Assembly: GCA_025774555.1 (NCBI GenBank)
Contig: JALGVT010000013.1
Location: 21,448-85,447 of the forward strand
Reading direction: 5' to 3'
DNA: 64,000 bases
Origin: a candidate division LCP-89 bacterium
Lineage (GTDB): Bacteria; Electryoneota; B3-LCP
Shown here: positions 27,703 to 37,108 of the stretch, one piece after another
Layout of the letters: every line of letters starts with the position of its first letter
Numbering within the stretch: the first letter of the stretch is position 1
The notes under the pieces: generated by a model
What the model was told of the DNA's origin: nothing
Database searches by the model: none
Seen by the model: only the letters and a program-made list of their open reading frames with translations
Made by a program: the position numbers and the translations under genes

Positions 27703-27993
27703 TTAGGTTTTCTTGTATAGCTTCCCTTTGTATCTTCGCAATTGACTCTCCAATTTATCCACCGTTTTGGGAATACTTTTGTAGAAGTCGCTGCTGGTGT
27801 CTGTCGCAGTCAGTCTCGTTCCATTGACATTCAATATAATTTCGGATAGCTTATTACTCTTCTGCCAATCCAGTATGATTTCACTATCAGTGATGCTGTC
27901 GTAGAATTTTGTCAACCGCATTACTTCATTCGTGGCGAATTTCTGCAGTTTATCACTGGCTTTAAAATGTCTGGCTGAGACGTTGACACGCAT
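27703..27993 (-). CDS. hpf: Ribosome hibernation promoting factor, short form (HPF/RaiA)
   Basis: A 96-aa short-type ribosome hibernation factor. It starts MRVNVSARHFKASDKLQKFA, and has KFYDSITDSEIILDWQKS, an alternating strand segment LSEIILNVNGTRLTATDTS, and the basic end SQLRRYKGKLYKKT. The beta-alpha-beta-beta-beta-alpha fold binds the small-subunit mRNA channel and stabilises inactive ribosomes in stationary phase or starvation. The long-form C-terminal dimerisation domain is absent. A good GGAG ribosome-binding site precedes the ATG. Position just upstream of hprK resembles the hpf-PTS gene order of other diderms. Confidence 0.92.
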   Translation of the reverse strand: MRVNVSARHFKASDKLQKFATNEVMRLTKFYDSITDSEIILDWQKSNKLSEIILNVNGTRLTATDTSSDFYKSIPKTVDKLESQLRRYKGKLYKKT

Positions 27994-28021
27994 AATTACT
28001 CCTTTCGGGATTATTTTGTCA

Positions 28022-28921
28022 CTAACTTTTCTCTGACCTTGGATGTGCTTGCTGATAGACCTCCTTCAGTTTGTTTCGACAGACATGAGTGTATTTTTGT
28101 GTGGTAGAAATCGACGAATGACCGAGCATTTCTTGTATAGCTCTCAAATCAGCTCCGTTTTCCAGAAGGTGAGTGGCAAAACTATGGCGCAGCAAATGCG
28201 GGTTTCTTCCGGGTGAATTGGGTAATATGCTAAGTATTTCTGCGATGGTGCGTTGAATTCCTCTAACAGAAAGAGCGCCGCCGTCTTGATTTAAAATCAA
28301 CCGTTTGGCGTTGATTGATTTACGGCGCTGCCGCGCTGACTCTCCCCGCCTGGAAATATAATCCTGCAACGCTTGCTGAACCGGTTTCCCCACTGGAATA
28401 ATCCGCTCTTTTTTACCTTTCCCAAGGATGCGTAGAACTTCGCGGCTATGATCAAAATCATCCAATGCAATGCCAGCAAGTTCACTGACGCGAAGACCGC
28501 AGCCATATAATAATTCAATGATCAAGCGTGATCTAAGCGCCATTTCATCTTCTAATGGAAGCGAATCAAGTAATGCGTTCAGCGCTTTCTGATCGAATAC
28601 ACGGGGCAGCCGTTTTTCCTTTTTGGGCAACAGAATCCGTGTTGAGATAATTTGGTTATCCTCACCTGTTTGTCCTAAGTATCGCCCGAAACTCCGCAAG
28701 GTGGAAAGTTTTCTCTCCACCGTGCTGCGAGACCTTCCTGAACGAAGCAGGTAAGCGCCAAAATCACGTATCGAATGAGGGCTGATTACACCGTCACAAC
28801 CGCTGTCATGGAGAAATTTAAAGAACTGTCTAAGATCACGGGAATAAGCATCCACTGTATTCGGTGAAGCGGAGATCTCATCCCTTATATATTGTATGAA
28901 TTTGTCGATCTGTTGTTCCAT
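28022..28921 (-). CDS. xerC: Tyrosine recombinase, XerC/XerD type
   Basis: A 299-aa site-specific recombinase. An N-terminal SAM-like DNA-binding domain (~4-88) is followed by the catalytic domain with all expected residues: Arg in YGCGLRVSELAG (~144), Lys in LGKGKKERIIP (~168-171), HLLRHSFATHLL giving His and Arg (~242, 245), LGHSSISTT (His ~268), and the Tyr nucleophile in TQKYTHV (~277). Length and motifs fit chromosome dimer-resolution Xer proteins rather than phage integrases, as does its place directly after topA (11-nt gap). XerC and XerD cannot be separated with confidence. ATG 28921 is preferred over the adjacent TTG. Confidence 0.9.
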   Translation of the reverse strand: MEQQIDKFIQYIRDEISASPNTVDAYSRDLRQFFKFLHDSGCDGVISPHSIRDFGAYLLRSGRSRSTVERKLSTLRSFGRYLGQTGEDNQIISTRILLPKKEKRLPRVFDQKALNALLDSLPLEDEMALRSRLIIELLYGCGLRVSELAGIALDDFDHSREVLRILGKGKKERIIPVGKPVQQALQDYISRRGESARQRRKSINAKRLILNQDGGALSVRGIQRTIAEILSILPNSPGRNPHLLRHSFATHLLENGADLRAIQEMLGHSSISTTQKYTHVCRNKLKEVYQQAHPRSEKS

Positions 28922-28932
28922 CAAAACAGGTC

Positions 28933-31146
28933 TTAATTGACAGATTCTGTTTTCTCAACCGTTTTTATCACAGTTTTACATTTAGGGCAGATCAGTTCTA
29001 TATCCCCATCCGATGAAGTATTGTTGAGCATATAAGGATGACCGCAGTTTTCACACTCTATCGGTTCAGGTTTTTTCCAGAGTCGATTTTTACATTCAGG
29101 ATAGCGGTTACAGGCGTAGAAACGTCCCTTTTTCGAAGAGCGTTCCACGAACTCGCCATCGCATCCGGGTTTTTCGCATTTTACACCGGTTCCGATCGGT
29201 TCGATATGTTTGCATTTCGGATAATTGGAACAACCAAGGAACCGCCCGTACTTCCCTTCTTTTATAAGCAGATCGCCGCCGCAGTCAGAACACACCTTGC
29301 CAGCGCTTTTAGGAGCTTCCAGAGGTTTACTATTCCTGCATTCCGGAAAACCGCTGCAAGCTAAAAACCTGCCGCGTCTTCCCCATTTAATCACCATCGG
29401 GCGACCACATTTCTCGCAGGTTTCGTCGCTGACTTCCTGTACCTTTTTCTTGATATCGTCGCGCATTATTTCAGCTTTTTCAAGCAGTTCTGAAAAAGGA
29501 CCGTAGAACTCCTTAATCACCTTTACCCACGGTGTTCCCTCTTCGACATGATCGAGTTGTTCTTCCATACGCGCTGTGAAATTGACTTCAAAAATATCTG
29601 AGAAGAGTTCGACGAGAATCATGCTGACCGTTTCACCAAGAGCGGTCGGCGCCAATTTTCTCTTCTCCTGTTCAATGTACTTTCGGTCGAACAGCGTCCC
29701 GATAGTAGCGGCATAAGTGCTGGGGCGTCCAATGCCCAGTTCATCCATGACTTTGACCAGCGTAGCTTCAGTGAATCTCGGCGGAGGCTGGGTGAAGTGC
29801 TGCATCGAATCGATGTCATCGAGGTTCAAAGGAAAACCTTTCCCAAAACCATCAGGCAGCGGCGGTAGTTGATCCCCGTTGCCGCTCTCAATTGAATAAA
29901 CCTTGATAAAACCGTCAAAGATGCGTTCCTGACTGCGTGCACGATACAGTGCGTCACCTCCTGCTACTTCTATCACAGTCACTTCTGAGACCGCATCCGT
30001 CATCTGGGATGCGACAAATCTACGCCAGATCAGGTCATATAGCTTCCAATTCGCTTCGTCAAGCACACCTTTTAATTGCGCTGGCGTTCTCGAAACGTCA
30101 GTGGGGCGAATAGCTTCATGGGCGTCCTGCGTCCTTCCCTTCTTTTTGTAATTGCGCGGGCTGCTAGGAAGATAATTCTCTCCGAGACTGGTTTTTATAT
30201 GATTTCGCACTGCGTGCAGAGCTTCAGATGCCACCCGCACGGAATCGGTGCGCATATAAGTGATCAAACCGCTCGTTTCGCCGTTGGGGAGCTCCATGCC
30301 TTCATACAGAGTCTGCGCCAGGCGCATCGTCCTTTTACCGGAGAAACGTAATCGCTTCGATGCGTCCTGCTGCAACGTGCTCGTCGTGAAGGGCGGATAA
30401 GGTTTTGTCTTCAGCGTGCTTTTCTTAACCTGCGATACCTGATGCGAAGCCTTCTTCAATTCCTCAATCAGCTCTTCCGTGGTGATTTTATCAGGGAGGT
30501 TGACCTTTTTGCCTTTATAGGACACCAACTCTGCCCAGAATGGCTCGAGTTTATCACCGGAGAGAAGCGCTTTGATCGACCAGTATTCCTGCGCTGTGAA
30601 AGCCTTTATGTCAGCTTCACGTTCGCAGATCAGGCGAAGCGCCACAGATTGCACGCGTCCCGCGGAAAGTCCTTTAGCAACAGTTTTCCATATAAAGGGG
30701 CTGACTTTATAGCCGACCAGCCGGTCAACGACTCGGCGCGCGATCTGCGCATCTACCTTGCGTTTATCGATGACGCCGGGATCGGCGACAGCCTGCTGCA
30801 CAGAGTTGCGCGTTATTTCATAGAAGAGAGCACGGTGGGGATTCGGGTGTGTTTTAGCTATTATTTCAGCGACATGCGCTCCAATCGCTTCACCTTCGCG
30901 GTCAGGGTCAGTTGCGATATAGACCTGTTCAGCCTTTCCCGCCAGATTCTTAATGGCATCTATTACCTTTTTCTTATTAGGGATTGGCTTGTATTCAGGT
31001 TTGAAGTCGTCGTCTATATTAACGCCGAGGGCTTTTTGGGGCAGGTCCTTTATATGTCCCAAAGATGCTGTGACTTCAAAATTGGGACCGAGGAACTTCT
31101 TGATTGTTTTAGCTTTGGATGGAGACTCTACAATGATCAGGTTCAT
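28933..31146 (-). CDS. topA: DNA topoisomerase I
   Basis: A 737-aa type IA topoisomerase that relaxes negative supercoils. The TOPRIM domain starts at once (MNLIIVESPSKAKTIKKFLG, with TDPDREGEAIGAHV ~80-93). The active-site tyrosine lies in SGLITYMRTDSVRV (~290-303). Four C-terminal zinc-ribbon units follow from ~590: CEKCGRPMVIKWG, CSDCGGDLLIKEG, CEKPGCDGEFVE and CENCGHPYMLNN, each with a second Cys pair about 15-20 residues later. Gene order smg-topA-xer matches many bacteria. The product is essential and cytoplasmic. Confidence 0.96.
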   Translation of the reverse strand: MNLIIVESPSKAKTIKKFLGPNFEVTASLGHIKDLPQKALGVNIDDDFKPEYKPIPNKKKVIDAIKNLAGKAEQVYIATDPDREGEAIGAHVAEIIAKTHPNPHRALFYEITRNSVQQAVADPGVIDKRKVDAQIARRVVDRLVGYKVSPFIWKTVAKGLSAGRVQSVALRLICEREADIKAFTAQEYWSIKALLSGDKLEPFWAELVSYKGKKVNLPDKITTEELIEELKKASHQVSQVKKSTLKTKPYPPFTTSTLQQDASKRLRFSGKRTMRLAQTLYEGMELPNGETSGLITYMRTDSVRVASEALHAVRNHIKTSLGENYLPSSPRNYKKKGRTQDAHEAIRPTDVSRTPAQLKGVLDEANWKLYDLIWRRFVASQMTDAVSEVTVIEVAGGDALYRARSQERIFDGFIKVYSIESGNGDQLPPLPDGFGKGFPLNLDDIDSMQHFTQPPPRFTEATLVKVMDELGIGRPSTYAATIGTLFDRKYIEQEKRKLAPTALGETVSMILVELFSDIFEVNFTARMEEQLDHVEEGTPWVKVIKEFYGPFSELLEKAEIMRDDIKKKVQEVSDETCEKCGRPMVIKWGRRGRFLACSGFPECRNSKPLEAPKSAGKVCSDCGGDLLIKEGKYGRFLGCSNYPKCKHIEPIGTGVKCEKPGCDGEFVERSSKKGRFYACNRYPECKNRLWKKPEPIECENCGHPYMLNNTSSDGDIELICPKCKTVIKTVEKTESVN

Positions 31147-31176
31147 TTCAACGATGAGTAAAAAATATGTGATGTT

Positions 31177-31659
31177 TTAGTGATAAGTTTCGCCTTTCTG
31201 CGGCGCTTCGAATGAGCGTAGAATTCCCGGCAGAGATACTCCCTCCTCAAAGATGAAGGATTGCACCATTGATTTTACGTCTTCTACAGTCGCAGGCTGG
31301 AAGTCTAAAATGAAGAGTCGTTCGATGATTTCTTCTATTTCACGCTGGGAGATGATTTTCAAATGCTTGAGTTGGAGGAGATATCCGAATGCTTCCGGTT
31401 CGATGTACCTGCGCTCCATATTGTGCAGGACACGATGGGAGGTTTCCGCGGCTTCCTCTATTTCTACTTTCTGAGCTGGCGTACCGCCTTGCAGATCAAA
31501 ACGGTAGTACAACCAGTAGAAAGCGGTGTTGATCTCCTGTTCGGTATAACCGCGTTCAATTAAATTTTCACTCACCTGATCCATCTCTTCAGCTTTCCAG
31601 TTAGAATCGCTGAATTCGTCCATTATCAAGACCAGGAGTTCCATTATTCGATGATACAT
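31177..31659 (-). CDS. Smg/DUF494 family protein
   Basis: A 160-aa protein of the DUF494 (Smg) family. It is helical and acidic, beginning MYHRIMELLVLIMDEFSDSN, with ENLIERGYTEQEINTAFYWLYYRFD and a C-terminal LDFQPATVEDVKSMVQSFIFE. In many proteobacteria smg lies between the DNA-processing gene dprA and topA; here the topA link is kept (30-nt gap) without dprA. The biochemical role of the family is not established. The assignment rests on length, motif pattern and gene order. Confidence 0.85.
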   Translation of the reverse strand: MYHRIMELLVLIMDEFSDSNWKAEEMDQVSENLIERGYTEQEINTAFYWLYYRFDLQGGTPAQKVEIEEAAETSHRVLHNMERRYIEPEAFGYLLQLKHLKIISQREIEEIIERLFILDFQPATVEDVKSMVQSFIFEEGVSLPGILRSFEAPQKGETYH

Positions 31660-31777
31660 GGGGGTGATATCCTATGTTCAATAATAGCGTTTTCCCCCGA
31701 GTTCCCCTAATACAATATAACAATAAATCAAGGAGAAAGAAACTATTATTTATCCTTCTTAACCCTTTTAATCAGCC

Positions 31778-34750
31778 CTATCGACCGTGACAATGCTTAT
31801 ACTTCTTGCCGCTGCCACAGGGGCATGGATCGTTTCTACCGGGCGCTTTCCCCTTGCGCACAGGCTGCTGTTTCCCCGGAGCTTCAGCTTGCGGTCTGGG
31901 CTGTCCCTGCGCCGCTTCATCCACCGATCCTTCCGGTGGTTTCTGAGCATACGCATACGCTATGCCCGCAGCCTGCCTATGAACCGCCGCCATCTGATCA
32001 GCCGCTATCGACTCCTTCGGTTTTGTGGCAGTCAGAATACGGCTCTGAAAAATATTGCGCAACGCTCTTTCGTTGATGCGATCGAGCATCTCTTCAAAAA
32101 GCCCATATCCTTCACGTTTAAACTCCACCAACGGATCGCGCTGACCATAAGCACGCAGCCCTACCCCCTCTTTTAAACGATCCATCTCGTACAGATGATC
32201 CTTCCATTCTTCGTCGATAAAGGCAAGAATGGTTCCCTGAAGGAAGTTTGGCAAAAGATCCGGGTCTATCTCCTTTTTGCGTTTTTCAAAACTCGCTCTG
32301 CTCAGTTCCGTGATTTTCTCCTGCATCTCCTCGAGCCTCATCGACGGCATATTTTCGAGATCAAGGTCGAGGAAAATTCGCAGCACGCTGCCCAGGGATC
32401 TCTGCAGGTCGTCAAGATTCGATGATTCGATGGTTGAATCATCGTCTGCCACGCGGTCGAGAAGAGTTTCGATCCACTCGTCCATCATCTCGAAGATTAC
32501 CTCTTCGATCTCCTCCATGAAAAGCACCCGGCGACGGCGGTTGTAAATAACTTCCCGCTGCTTGTTCATCACGTCGTCATATTCGATCAGATGCTTGCGG
32601 ATGGAGAAATTTTGAGCTTCGACGCGCTTCTGTGCTCTTTCGATGGACTTGGTGATCATAGCGTGCGTAATGACTTCACCCTCCTGCACGCCCATTCGAT
32701 CCATGATCCCCGCGATTCGGTCAGAACCGAAGAGACGCATCAGGTCATCTTCCAGAGAGAGGAAAAAACGGCTGGCTCCCGGATCGCCTTGACGACCAGA
32801 TCTGCCCCGCAGCTGCCGGTCAATCCTGCGCGCTTCATGGCGTTCTGTGCCTAAAATCTGCAAACCGCCCGATTCAACGACACCCTCACCCAGCCTGATA
32901 TCAGTGCCGCGGCCCGCCATATTAGTGGCAATCGTCACCGCTCCGGGCTGACCTGCCCTGACGATGATTTCAGCCTCACGTTGATGATGCTTTGCGTTGA
33001 GAACCTCGTGAGGCAGCTTGCGCCTTTTCAGAAGACGTGAGATAGTCTCTGATACTTCTACATTCGTAGTGCCGACCAGCACTGGCTGCTTATTGTGATA
33101 GTACTCTTCGATCTGATCGAGGATGGCTTCGTACTTTTCCTTTCTCGTCTTGTAGATGACATCATTATGATCTTCACGGATAACCGGCATATTTGTGGGA
33201 ATGACCACGACGTCCAGTTTATAAATATCCCAGAATTCCGCCTCCTCGGTCTCTGCCGTACCGGTCATGCCGGCTAATTTATCATACAGACGGAAATAAT
33301 TCTGTAAAGTTATCGTTGCCACAGTCTGAGTTTCACGCTCAATCCTGACGCCTTCCTTCGCTTCAATCGCCTGGTGCAGTCCATCCGAGTAGCGGCGTCC
33401 ATGCTGCAAACGACCAGTGAACTCATCGACGATAACAATGCGCGCGCCATCTTCGATGACATATTCAATATCTCGCTCATAGAGCATGTGCGCTCGCAGA
33501 AGCTGCGTAATGTTATGGTTGCGCTCACTGCGATCCAGATAAAGGTCTTCCGCTTTCAGGCGGAGTTCCTGCTTTCTCTCTGGACTTAAGTCAGCCATTT
33601 CCTCGATCTTTGACTGCTCTTCAACAATATCAGGCAGAATGAACATCTCAGCATCGGATTTGGTCGAACGAGCCAGCTCTTCCCTGCCCTTCTCCGTCAA
33701 ATCTATGGTGTGATGCTGTTCATCAATAGCGAAATAGAGCTCCTCGTCTATAACATGGATTTTCTTATCCCGGAGATAGTCGTTTTCGATGCGGGTGCGG
33801 AGTTTCTGTGTGCCGGGTTCCTGCATCAGACGGAGCAGACGTTTGTTCTTGGGCGCTCCGCGGTGAGACATGAGAATATTTTCACCTGCTTCGTATTCAG
33901 CCTCAGGAGTCCCTTCGGCAAGCAGTTTCTCTGCTTCCGCAATCATCTTGTTTATCAGATCATTCTGTTTTCTGACCAGCCTGTCAATATGTCCCTTCAG
34001 TTCGCCGAACTTGTGTGTGCTTCGTGCCACCGGTCCGGATATAATCAACGGCGTTCGGGCTTCGTCAATCAAGACGGAATCGACTTCGTCGACGATGGCA
34101 TAATGATGACTGCGCTGTACTACTGCTTCAGCATCGATTGCCATGTTATCGCGCAGGTAGTCGAAGCCGAATTCATTATTCGTGCCGTAGGTTATATCGG
34201 CGGCATAGGCTGCAAGACGCTGCTCATAAGACATGTGCGCCAGATTGACGCCGACTGTCATCCCTAAGAACTCGTATATCCCGCCCATCCACTGTGCGTC
34301 TCTGGTGGCAAGGTAATCGTTCACAGTGATCAGGTGCGCGCCCTTACCTTCGAGAGCATTCAGGTAAAGCGGCATGGTGGCTACAAGCGTTTTTCCTTCA
34401 CCGGTTGCCATTTCTGCGATGCGCCCCTGATGCAGGACAAAGCCGCCTATCAACTGCACGTCATAAGGCACCATATCCCAGGTGATCTTTTGTCCACCGG
34501 CTTCCCAGGTTTCACCAAGTAGTCTCTTACACGCTGATTTGACAACTGCAAACGCCTCAGGCAGGAGATCGTCTGTGGTTTCACCATCGGTCAGGCGGCT
34601 CTTGAATTCGTTTGTTTTAGCGCGGAGCTGCTCATCGGTCAGCGATTCGTATTCATCGAAATACCGATTGATCTGCGCCACAATCGGCAGCATCTTCTTG
34701 ACTTCACGGTCAGACTTGCTGCCGAAGAATTTATTTATTACGTTGAGCAT
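31778..34750 (-). CDS. secA: Preprotein translocase ATPase SecA
   Basis: A 990-aa SecA, the motor of the SecYEG translocon. It starts MLNVINKFFGSKSDREVKKM. Walker A is AEMATGEGKTLVAT (~110-124), the DEAD-like box is YAIVDEVDSVLIDEARTPL, and motif VI-type arginines are in ERHEARRIDRQLRGRSGRQGD. The preprotein cross-linking, helical wing and scaffold regions are complete. The C-terminus ends in the zinc-binding SEC-C motif NDPCPCGSGKKYKHCHGR, used for SecB and ribosome contact. It is longer than E. coli SecA, partly through a linker near residues 250-350. It would export the signal-peptide proteins seen elsewhere in the window. Confidence 0.97.
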   Translation of the reverse strand: MLNVINKFFGSKSDREVKKMLPIVAQINRYFDEYESLTDEQLRAKTNEFKSRLTDGETTDDLLPEAFAVVKSACKRLLGETWEAGGQKITWDMVPYDVQLIGGFVLHQGRIAEMATGEGKTLVATMPLYLNALEGKGAHLITVNDYLATRDAQWMGGIYEFLGMTVGVNLAHMSYEQRLAAYAADITYGTNNEFGFDYLRDNMAIDAEAVVQRSHHYAIVDEVDSVLIDEARTPLIISGPVARSTHKFGELKGHIDRLVRKQNDLINKMIAEAEKLLAEGTPEAEYEAGENILMSHRGAPKNKRLLRLMQEPGTQKLRTRIENDYLRDKKIHVIDEELYFAIDEQHHTIDLTEKGREELARSTKSDAEMFILPDIVEEQSKIEEMADLSPERKQELRLKAEDLYLDRSERNHNITQLLRAHMLYERDIEYVIEDGARIVIVDEFTGRLQHGRRYSDGLHQAIEAKEGVRIERETQTVATITLQNYFRLYDKLAGMTGTAETEEAEFWDIYKLDVVVIPTNMPVIREDHNDVIYKTRKEKYEAILDQIEEYYHNKQPVLVGTTNVEVSETISRLLKRRKLPHEVLNAKHHQREAEIIVRAGQPGAVTIATNMAGRGTDIRLGEGVVESGGLQILGTERHEARRIDRQLRGRSGRQGDPGASRFFLSLEDDLMRLFGSDRIAGIMDRMGVQEGEVITHAMITKSIERAQKRVEAQNFSIRKHLIEYDDVMNKQREVIYNRRRRVLFMEEIEEVIFEMMDEWIETLLDRVADDDSTIESSNLDDLQRSLGSVLRIFLDLDLENMPSMRLEEMQEKITELSRASFEKRKKEIDPDLLPNFLQGTILAFIDEEWKDHLYEMDRLKEGVGLRAYGQRDPLVEFKREGYGLFEEMLDRINERALRNIFQSRILTATKPKESIAADQMAAVHRQAAGIAYAYAQKPPEGSVDEAAQGQPRPQAEAPGKQQPVRKGKAPGRNDPCPCGSGKKYKHCHGR

Positions 34751-34809
34751 GGATTGTTCTTAGTGTACATTCCTCTTAATTTGTACAGGAATGGATTTCT
34801 TAGTTCTGC

Positions 34810-34834
34810 GTCGGATTCAGGGAATCCGACCTAC
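34810..34834 (-). repeat. GTAG-initiated palindromic repeat (REP-like)
   Basis: On the minus strand the element reads GTAG followed by the stem GTCGGATTC / GAATCCGAC around a two-base centre. A second copy with one extra base lies at 49810-49835 on the plus strand. Both sit in short intergenic gaps. A GTAG tetranucleotide next to a palindrome is the classic layout of REP elements mobilised by RAYT-type transposases, but no such transposase is in this window. Confidence 0.65.
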
Positions 34835-34835
34835 A

Positions 34836-35528
34836 TCAATACCCCCACTCCAACCGTTCAGCTAAGAAAACCGGCAGACCGGCTTTACGTATTTTAGCGG
34901 CGGCGGATTTTATATCGTACTCCTCGCGGACAAACTCGACCTCTTTCGATTCTGTATCATAAATCGCGCAGCAAAGTCTCGGATCTCGATCCCGCGGCTG
35001 CCCCACACTGCCTACGTTTATTATACGCTTCCCGGTTCCCGTATCGTCTCTTTTTTCTTTAAAATCTCCGGGAACGTGCGAATGTCCGACAAAGCAGACT
35101 TCTCCCTGAATCGCTTCATACTGTCCTTGAGTATCGTAAGCAGTGAAGATGTAATTCCAATCTTCAGGATACAGCGGAGTGCCGTGTACGAAATGGAGGT
35201 CTTTATCAAGATATAACAACGGCAAAGTGCGCAGATAATCCTTATCCTTTGCGGACAACACCGCTTGCGTCCAAAGCGCAGCGCTGCGCGCCTTATCGTT
35301 GAAATAGGCAAGGTCTTCACTGCCGATAGCCGCGGCGTCGTGATTGCCCAAAATCACAGTTGAAGCCTTCGCTCGGACTATATCGAGACATTCCACTGGA
35401 TCGGCTCCGTAGCCCACAATATCGCCCAGGCAGACTATCGAGTCAACGCCGCGTTTGTCGATTGCTTCCAAAGCGACCGTCAACGCTTCGAGGTTACCAT
35501 GTATGTCAGAGATTAAAGCAAATCGCAA
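34836..35528 (-). CDS. Metallophosphoesterase, YfcE-like fold
   Basis: A 230-aa calcineurin-like phosphoesterase. Metal-binding motifs are in order: LISDIHGNLEAL (Asp, His), VCLGDIVGYGADPVE, VILGNHDAAA, FVHGTPLYPEDW and CFVGHSHVPGDF. This is the DUF2437/Calcineur_phosphod_2 type that usually hydrolyses phosphodiesters or acts as a small phosphatase. I choose TTG 35528 (giving MRFALISDIHGN): an alternative TTG at 35549 lies inside a heptad repeat (35533-35556) and would add seven residues read from that repeat. Substrate is unknown. Confidence 0.85.
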   Translation of the reverse strand: MRFALISDIHGNLEALTVALEAIDKRGVDSIVCLGDIVGYGADPVECLDIVRAKASTVILGNHDAAAIGSEDLAYFNDKARSAALWTQAVLSAKDKDYLRTLPLLYLDKDLHFVHGTPLYPEDWNYIFTAYDTQGQYEAIQGEVCFVGHSHVPGDFKEKRDDTGTGKRIINVGSVGQPRDRDPRLCCAIYDTESKEVEFVREEYDIKSAAAKIRKAGLPVFLAERLEWGY

Positions 35529-35532
35529 TAAA

Positions 35533-35556
35533 CAGCTCTCAGCTATCAACTATCAG
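35533..35556. repeat. Heptameric short tandem repeat
   Basis: Three and a half degenerate 7-base units are visible on the plus strand: CAGCTCT, CAGCTAT, CAACTAT, CAG. Similar heptad islands lie at 36052-36072 and 62037-62067. This one sits in the gap between nusB and the metallophosphoesterase gene and could mislead start-codon choice for the latter. Confidence 0.6.
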
Positions 35557-35594
35557 TAGGTAAAAGTGGACGGCTGTGCGCGCATCCACCTCGA

Positions 35595-36038
35595 TTAACT
35601 ACTATTTTCATTCTCATGCTCTGCCGTCTTTTTCTTCTTATTTTTCATACGCAACACAGCATCGAGAACGCCATTAACGAATTTATCGCTCTTGCCCGTA
35701 GAGTATTTTCTGGCGATTTCTATTGCTTCGTTGATCGTTACTTTAGGAGGAATATCATCGAAGAAGCGGATCTCACAAATAGCCATGCGCAGGATGATAT
35801 GGTCAAGTTTAGCAATCCTATCCAGCTCCCATCTATCAACGTGATCCTTGATAATCGCGTCGAGCTTATCCTGCAGGCTTTTCGTGCGTTCAATTAGATC
35901 AGACGCGAATATATACTGTGAATCCTCTGTAGATTCGGGACGGAGCTGCATTATTACCCGATCCAATTCATCGCCGGAAATTTCATGGGCATAAAGCACC
36001 TTCATAGCCCATTCACGAGCCGCTCGTCTGGTTTTCAT
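35595..36038 (-). CDS. nusB: Transcription antitermination factor NusB
   Basis: A 147-aa all-helical RNA-binding protein that joins NusE/S10 on boxA RNA in rRNA antitermination. It has the family opening RRAAREWAMKVLYAHEI, the middle DRIAKLDHIILRMAICEIRFFD (catalogue pattern of NusB helices) and the C-terminal IPPKVTINEAIEIARKYS with TGKSDKFVNGVLDAVL. The last ~15 residues are a Lys-rich extension (RMKNKKKKTAEHEN). It is flanked on both sides by heptad repeats and appears to be its own short unit. Confidence 0.95.
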   Translation of the reverse strand: MKTRRAAREWAMKVLYAHEISGDELDRVIMQLRPESTEDSQYIFASDLIERTKSLQDKLDAIIKDHVDRWELDRIAKLDHIILRMAICEIRFFDDIPPKVTINEAIEIARKYSTGKSDKFVNGVLDAVLRMKNKKKKTAEHENENSS

Positions 36039-36051
36039 AGATCAACTTATC

Positions 36052-36072
36052 AGCTATTAGCTTTCAGCGGTC
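36052..36072. repeat. Heptameric short tandem repeat
   Basis: Three degenerate 7-base units (CAGCTAT, TAGCTTT, CAGCGGT) lie between ilvE and nusB, about 500 bases from the similar island at 35533. Repeats of this type occur at many intergenic sites in some bacteria; no function is claimed. Confidence 0.5.
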
Positions 36073-36121
36073 GGTTTTCAGGCAGACTCGATTTGCAGCA
36101 AGTCCGCCAGTTTATTATAAC

Positions 36122-37051
36122 CTATTTATATACGTAAGTGAGCCAGCCATATTTGTCTTCGGCTTTTCCTTCGATGATATCGAAGAACCGCCTCTGTATC
36201 TTTTGTGTAATAGGACCACGCGTGCCGGAACCGATCTTTATTTTATCAATGGTGCGAATGGGGCTGACTTCAGCGGCAGAACCGGTGAAGAAGACTTCAT
36301 CGGCAATGTACAGCAGTTCACGCGGCACCAATTGCTCAATCACTTCGTAACCCAGCTCATTGGCTAAGGTGATGACGCAATTGCGAGTTAGTCCGGGCAG
36401 CACTGAAGCCCCCAAGGGCGGTGTAATGAGCTTTCCATCGCGGATCACGAAGATATTTTCGCCGGAACCTTCGCTGACGTAACCGCTGGCGTCTAAAGCG
36501 ATGCCTTCGATGTAACCTTCTGCCATAGCTTCCATTTTTATCAACTGCGAATTCATATAATTCGCGCCGCATTTTGCCATAGCGGGAAAAGTGTTCGGAG
36601 CCATTCTCGTCCATGATGAAACCCGGACGTCCACACCATCATTGATCGCTTCGTCGCCTAAGTATTTACCCCAGCTTAAAGCGCCTATCACCACTTCTAC
36701 GGGATTCGGCATGGGATCGACGCCCAGCGTATTGTAGCCGCGAAATGCAATCGGGCGAAGGTAGGCGGATTTCATATTATTGATTCTGACAGTCTCTTGG
36801 CAAGCGTCGAAAAGTTCCTGCTGTGTATAGGGGATTTCCATACGATAAATTTTCGCCGAATCGAGCAGCCTGCGCATATGATCCATCAGCCGGAAAGTCG
36901 CCGCTCCCTGCTCCGTTTCATAACAGCGCAAACCTTCGAAAACAGCAGTACCGTAATGTATGACATGCGACATGACGTGTATGTTGGCATCCTTCCAATC
37001 CACGAACTTGCCGTTAAACCAAATTTTTCCTTTTTCATCTTCTGGATTCAT
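36122..37051 (-). CDS. ilvE: Branched-chain amino acid aminotransferase
   Basis: A 309-aa fold-type IV PLP enzyme transferring amino groups to and from leucine, isoleucine and valine. It starts with the standard GKIWFNGKFVDWKDANIHVMSH and has HYGTAVFEGLRCY. The PLP lysine is Lys160 in FPAMAKCGANYMN, followed by EGIALDASGYVSEGSGENIFV, GASVLPGLTRNCVI and the C-terminal FFTGSAAEVSPI. Length and motifs match IlvE; D-amino-acid transaminase or ADC lyase is much less likely. Monocistronic by spacing. Confidence 0.95.
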   Translation of the reverse strand: MNPEDEKGKIWFNGKFVDWKDANIHVMSHVIHYGTAVFEGLRCYETEQGAATFRLMDHMRRLLDSAKIYRMEIPYTQQELFDACQETVRINNMKSAYLRPIAFRGYNTLGVDPMPNPVEVVIGALSWGKYLGDEAINDGVDVRVSSWTRMAPNTFPAMAKCGANYMNSQLIKMEAMAEGYIEGIALDASGYVSEGSGENIFVIRDGKLITPPLGASVLPGLTRNCVITLANELGYEVIEQLVPRELLYIADEVFFTGSAAEVSPIRTIDKIKIGSGTRGPITQKIQRRFFDIIEGKAEDKYGWLTYVYK

Positions 37052-37108
37052 ATTTCCTCCGGGTCATGCTATTTATCTATAGGGATTTCATTGTATCAAA
37101 CTTGGTTA

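Noticed and set aside
28022..28921. Reading the tyrosine recombinase as an integrase of a mobile element
   Set aside because: Length and motifs match chromosomal Xer proteins, it is packed against topA, and no attachment-site repeats or phage genes are nearby.
30442..31161. A 239-aa plus-strand open frame opposite topA
   Set aside because: The minus-strand topA sequence is complete and conserved here; the antisense frame has no ribosome-binding site or recognisable domain.
33710..34267. A 185-aa plus-strand open frame opposite secA
   Set aside because: It is antisense to the conserved SecA DEAD motor and shows no domain of its own.
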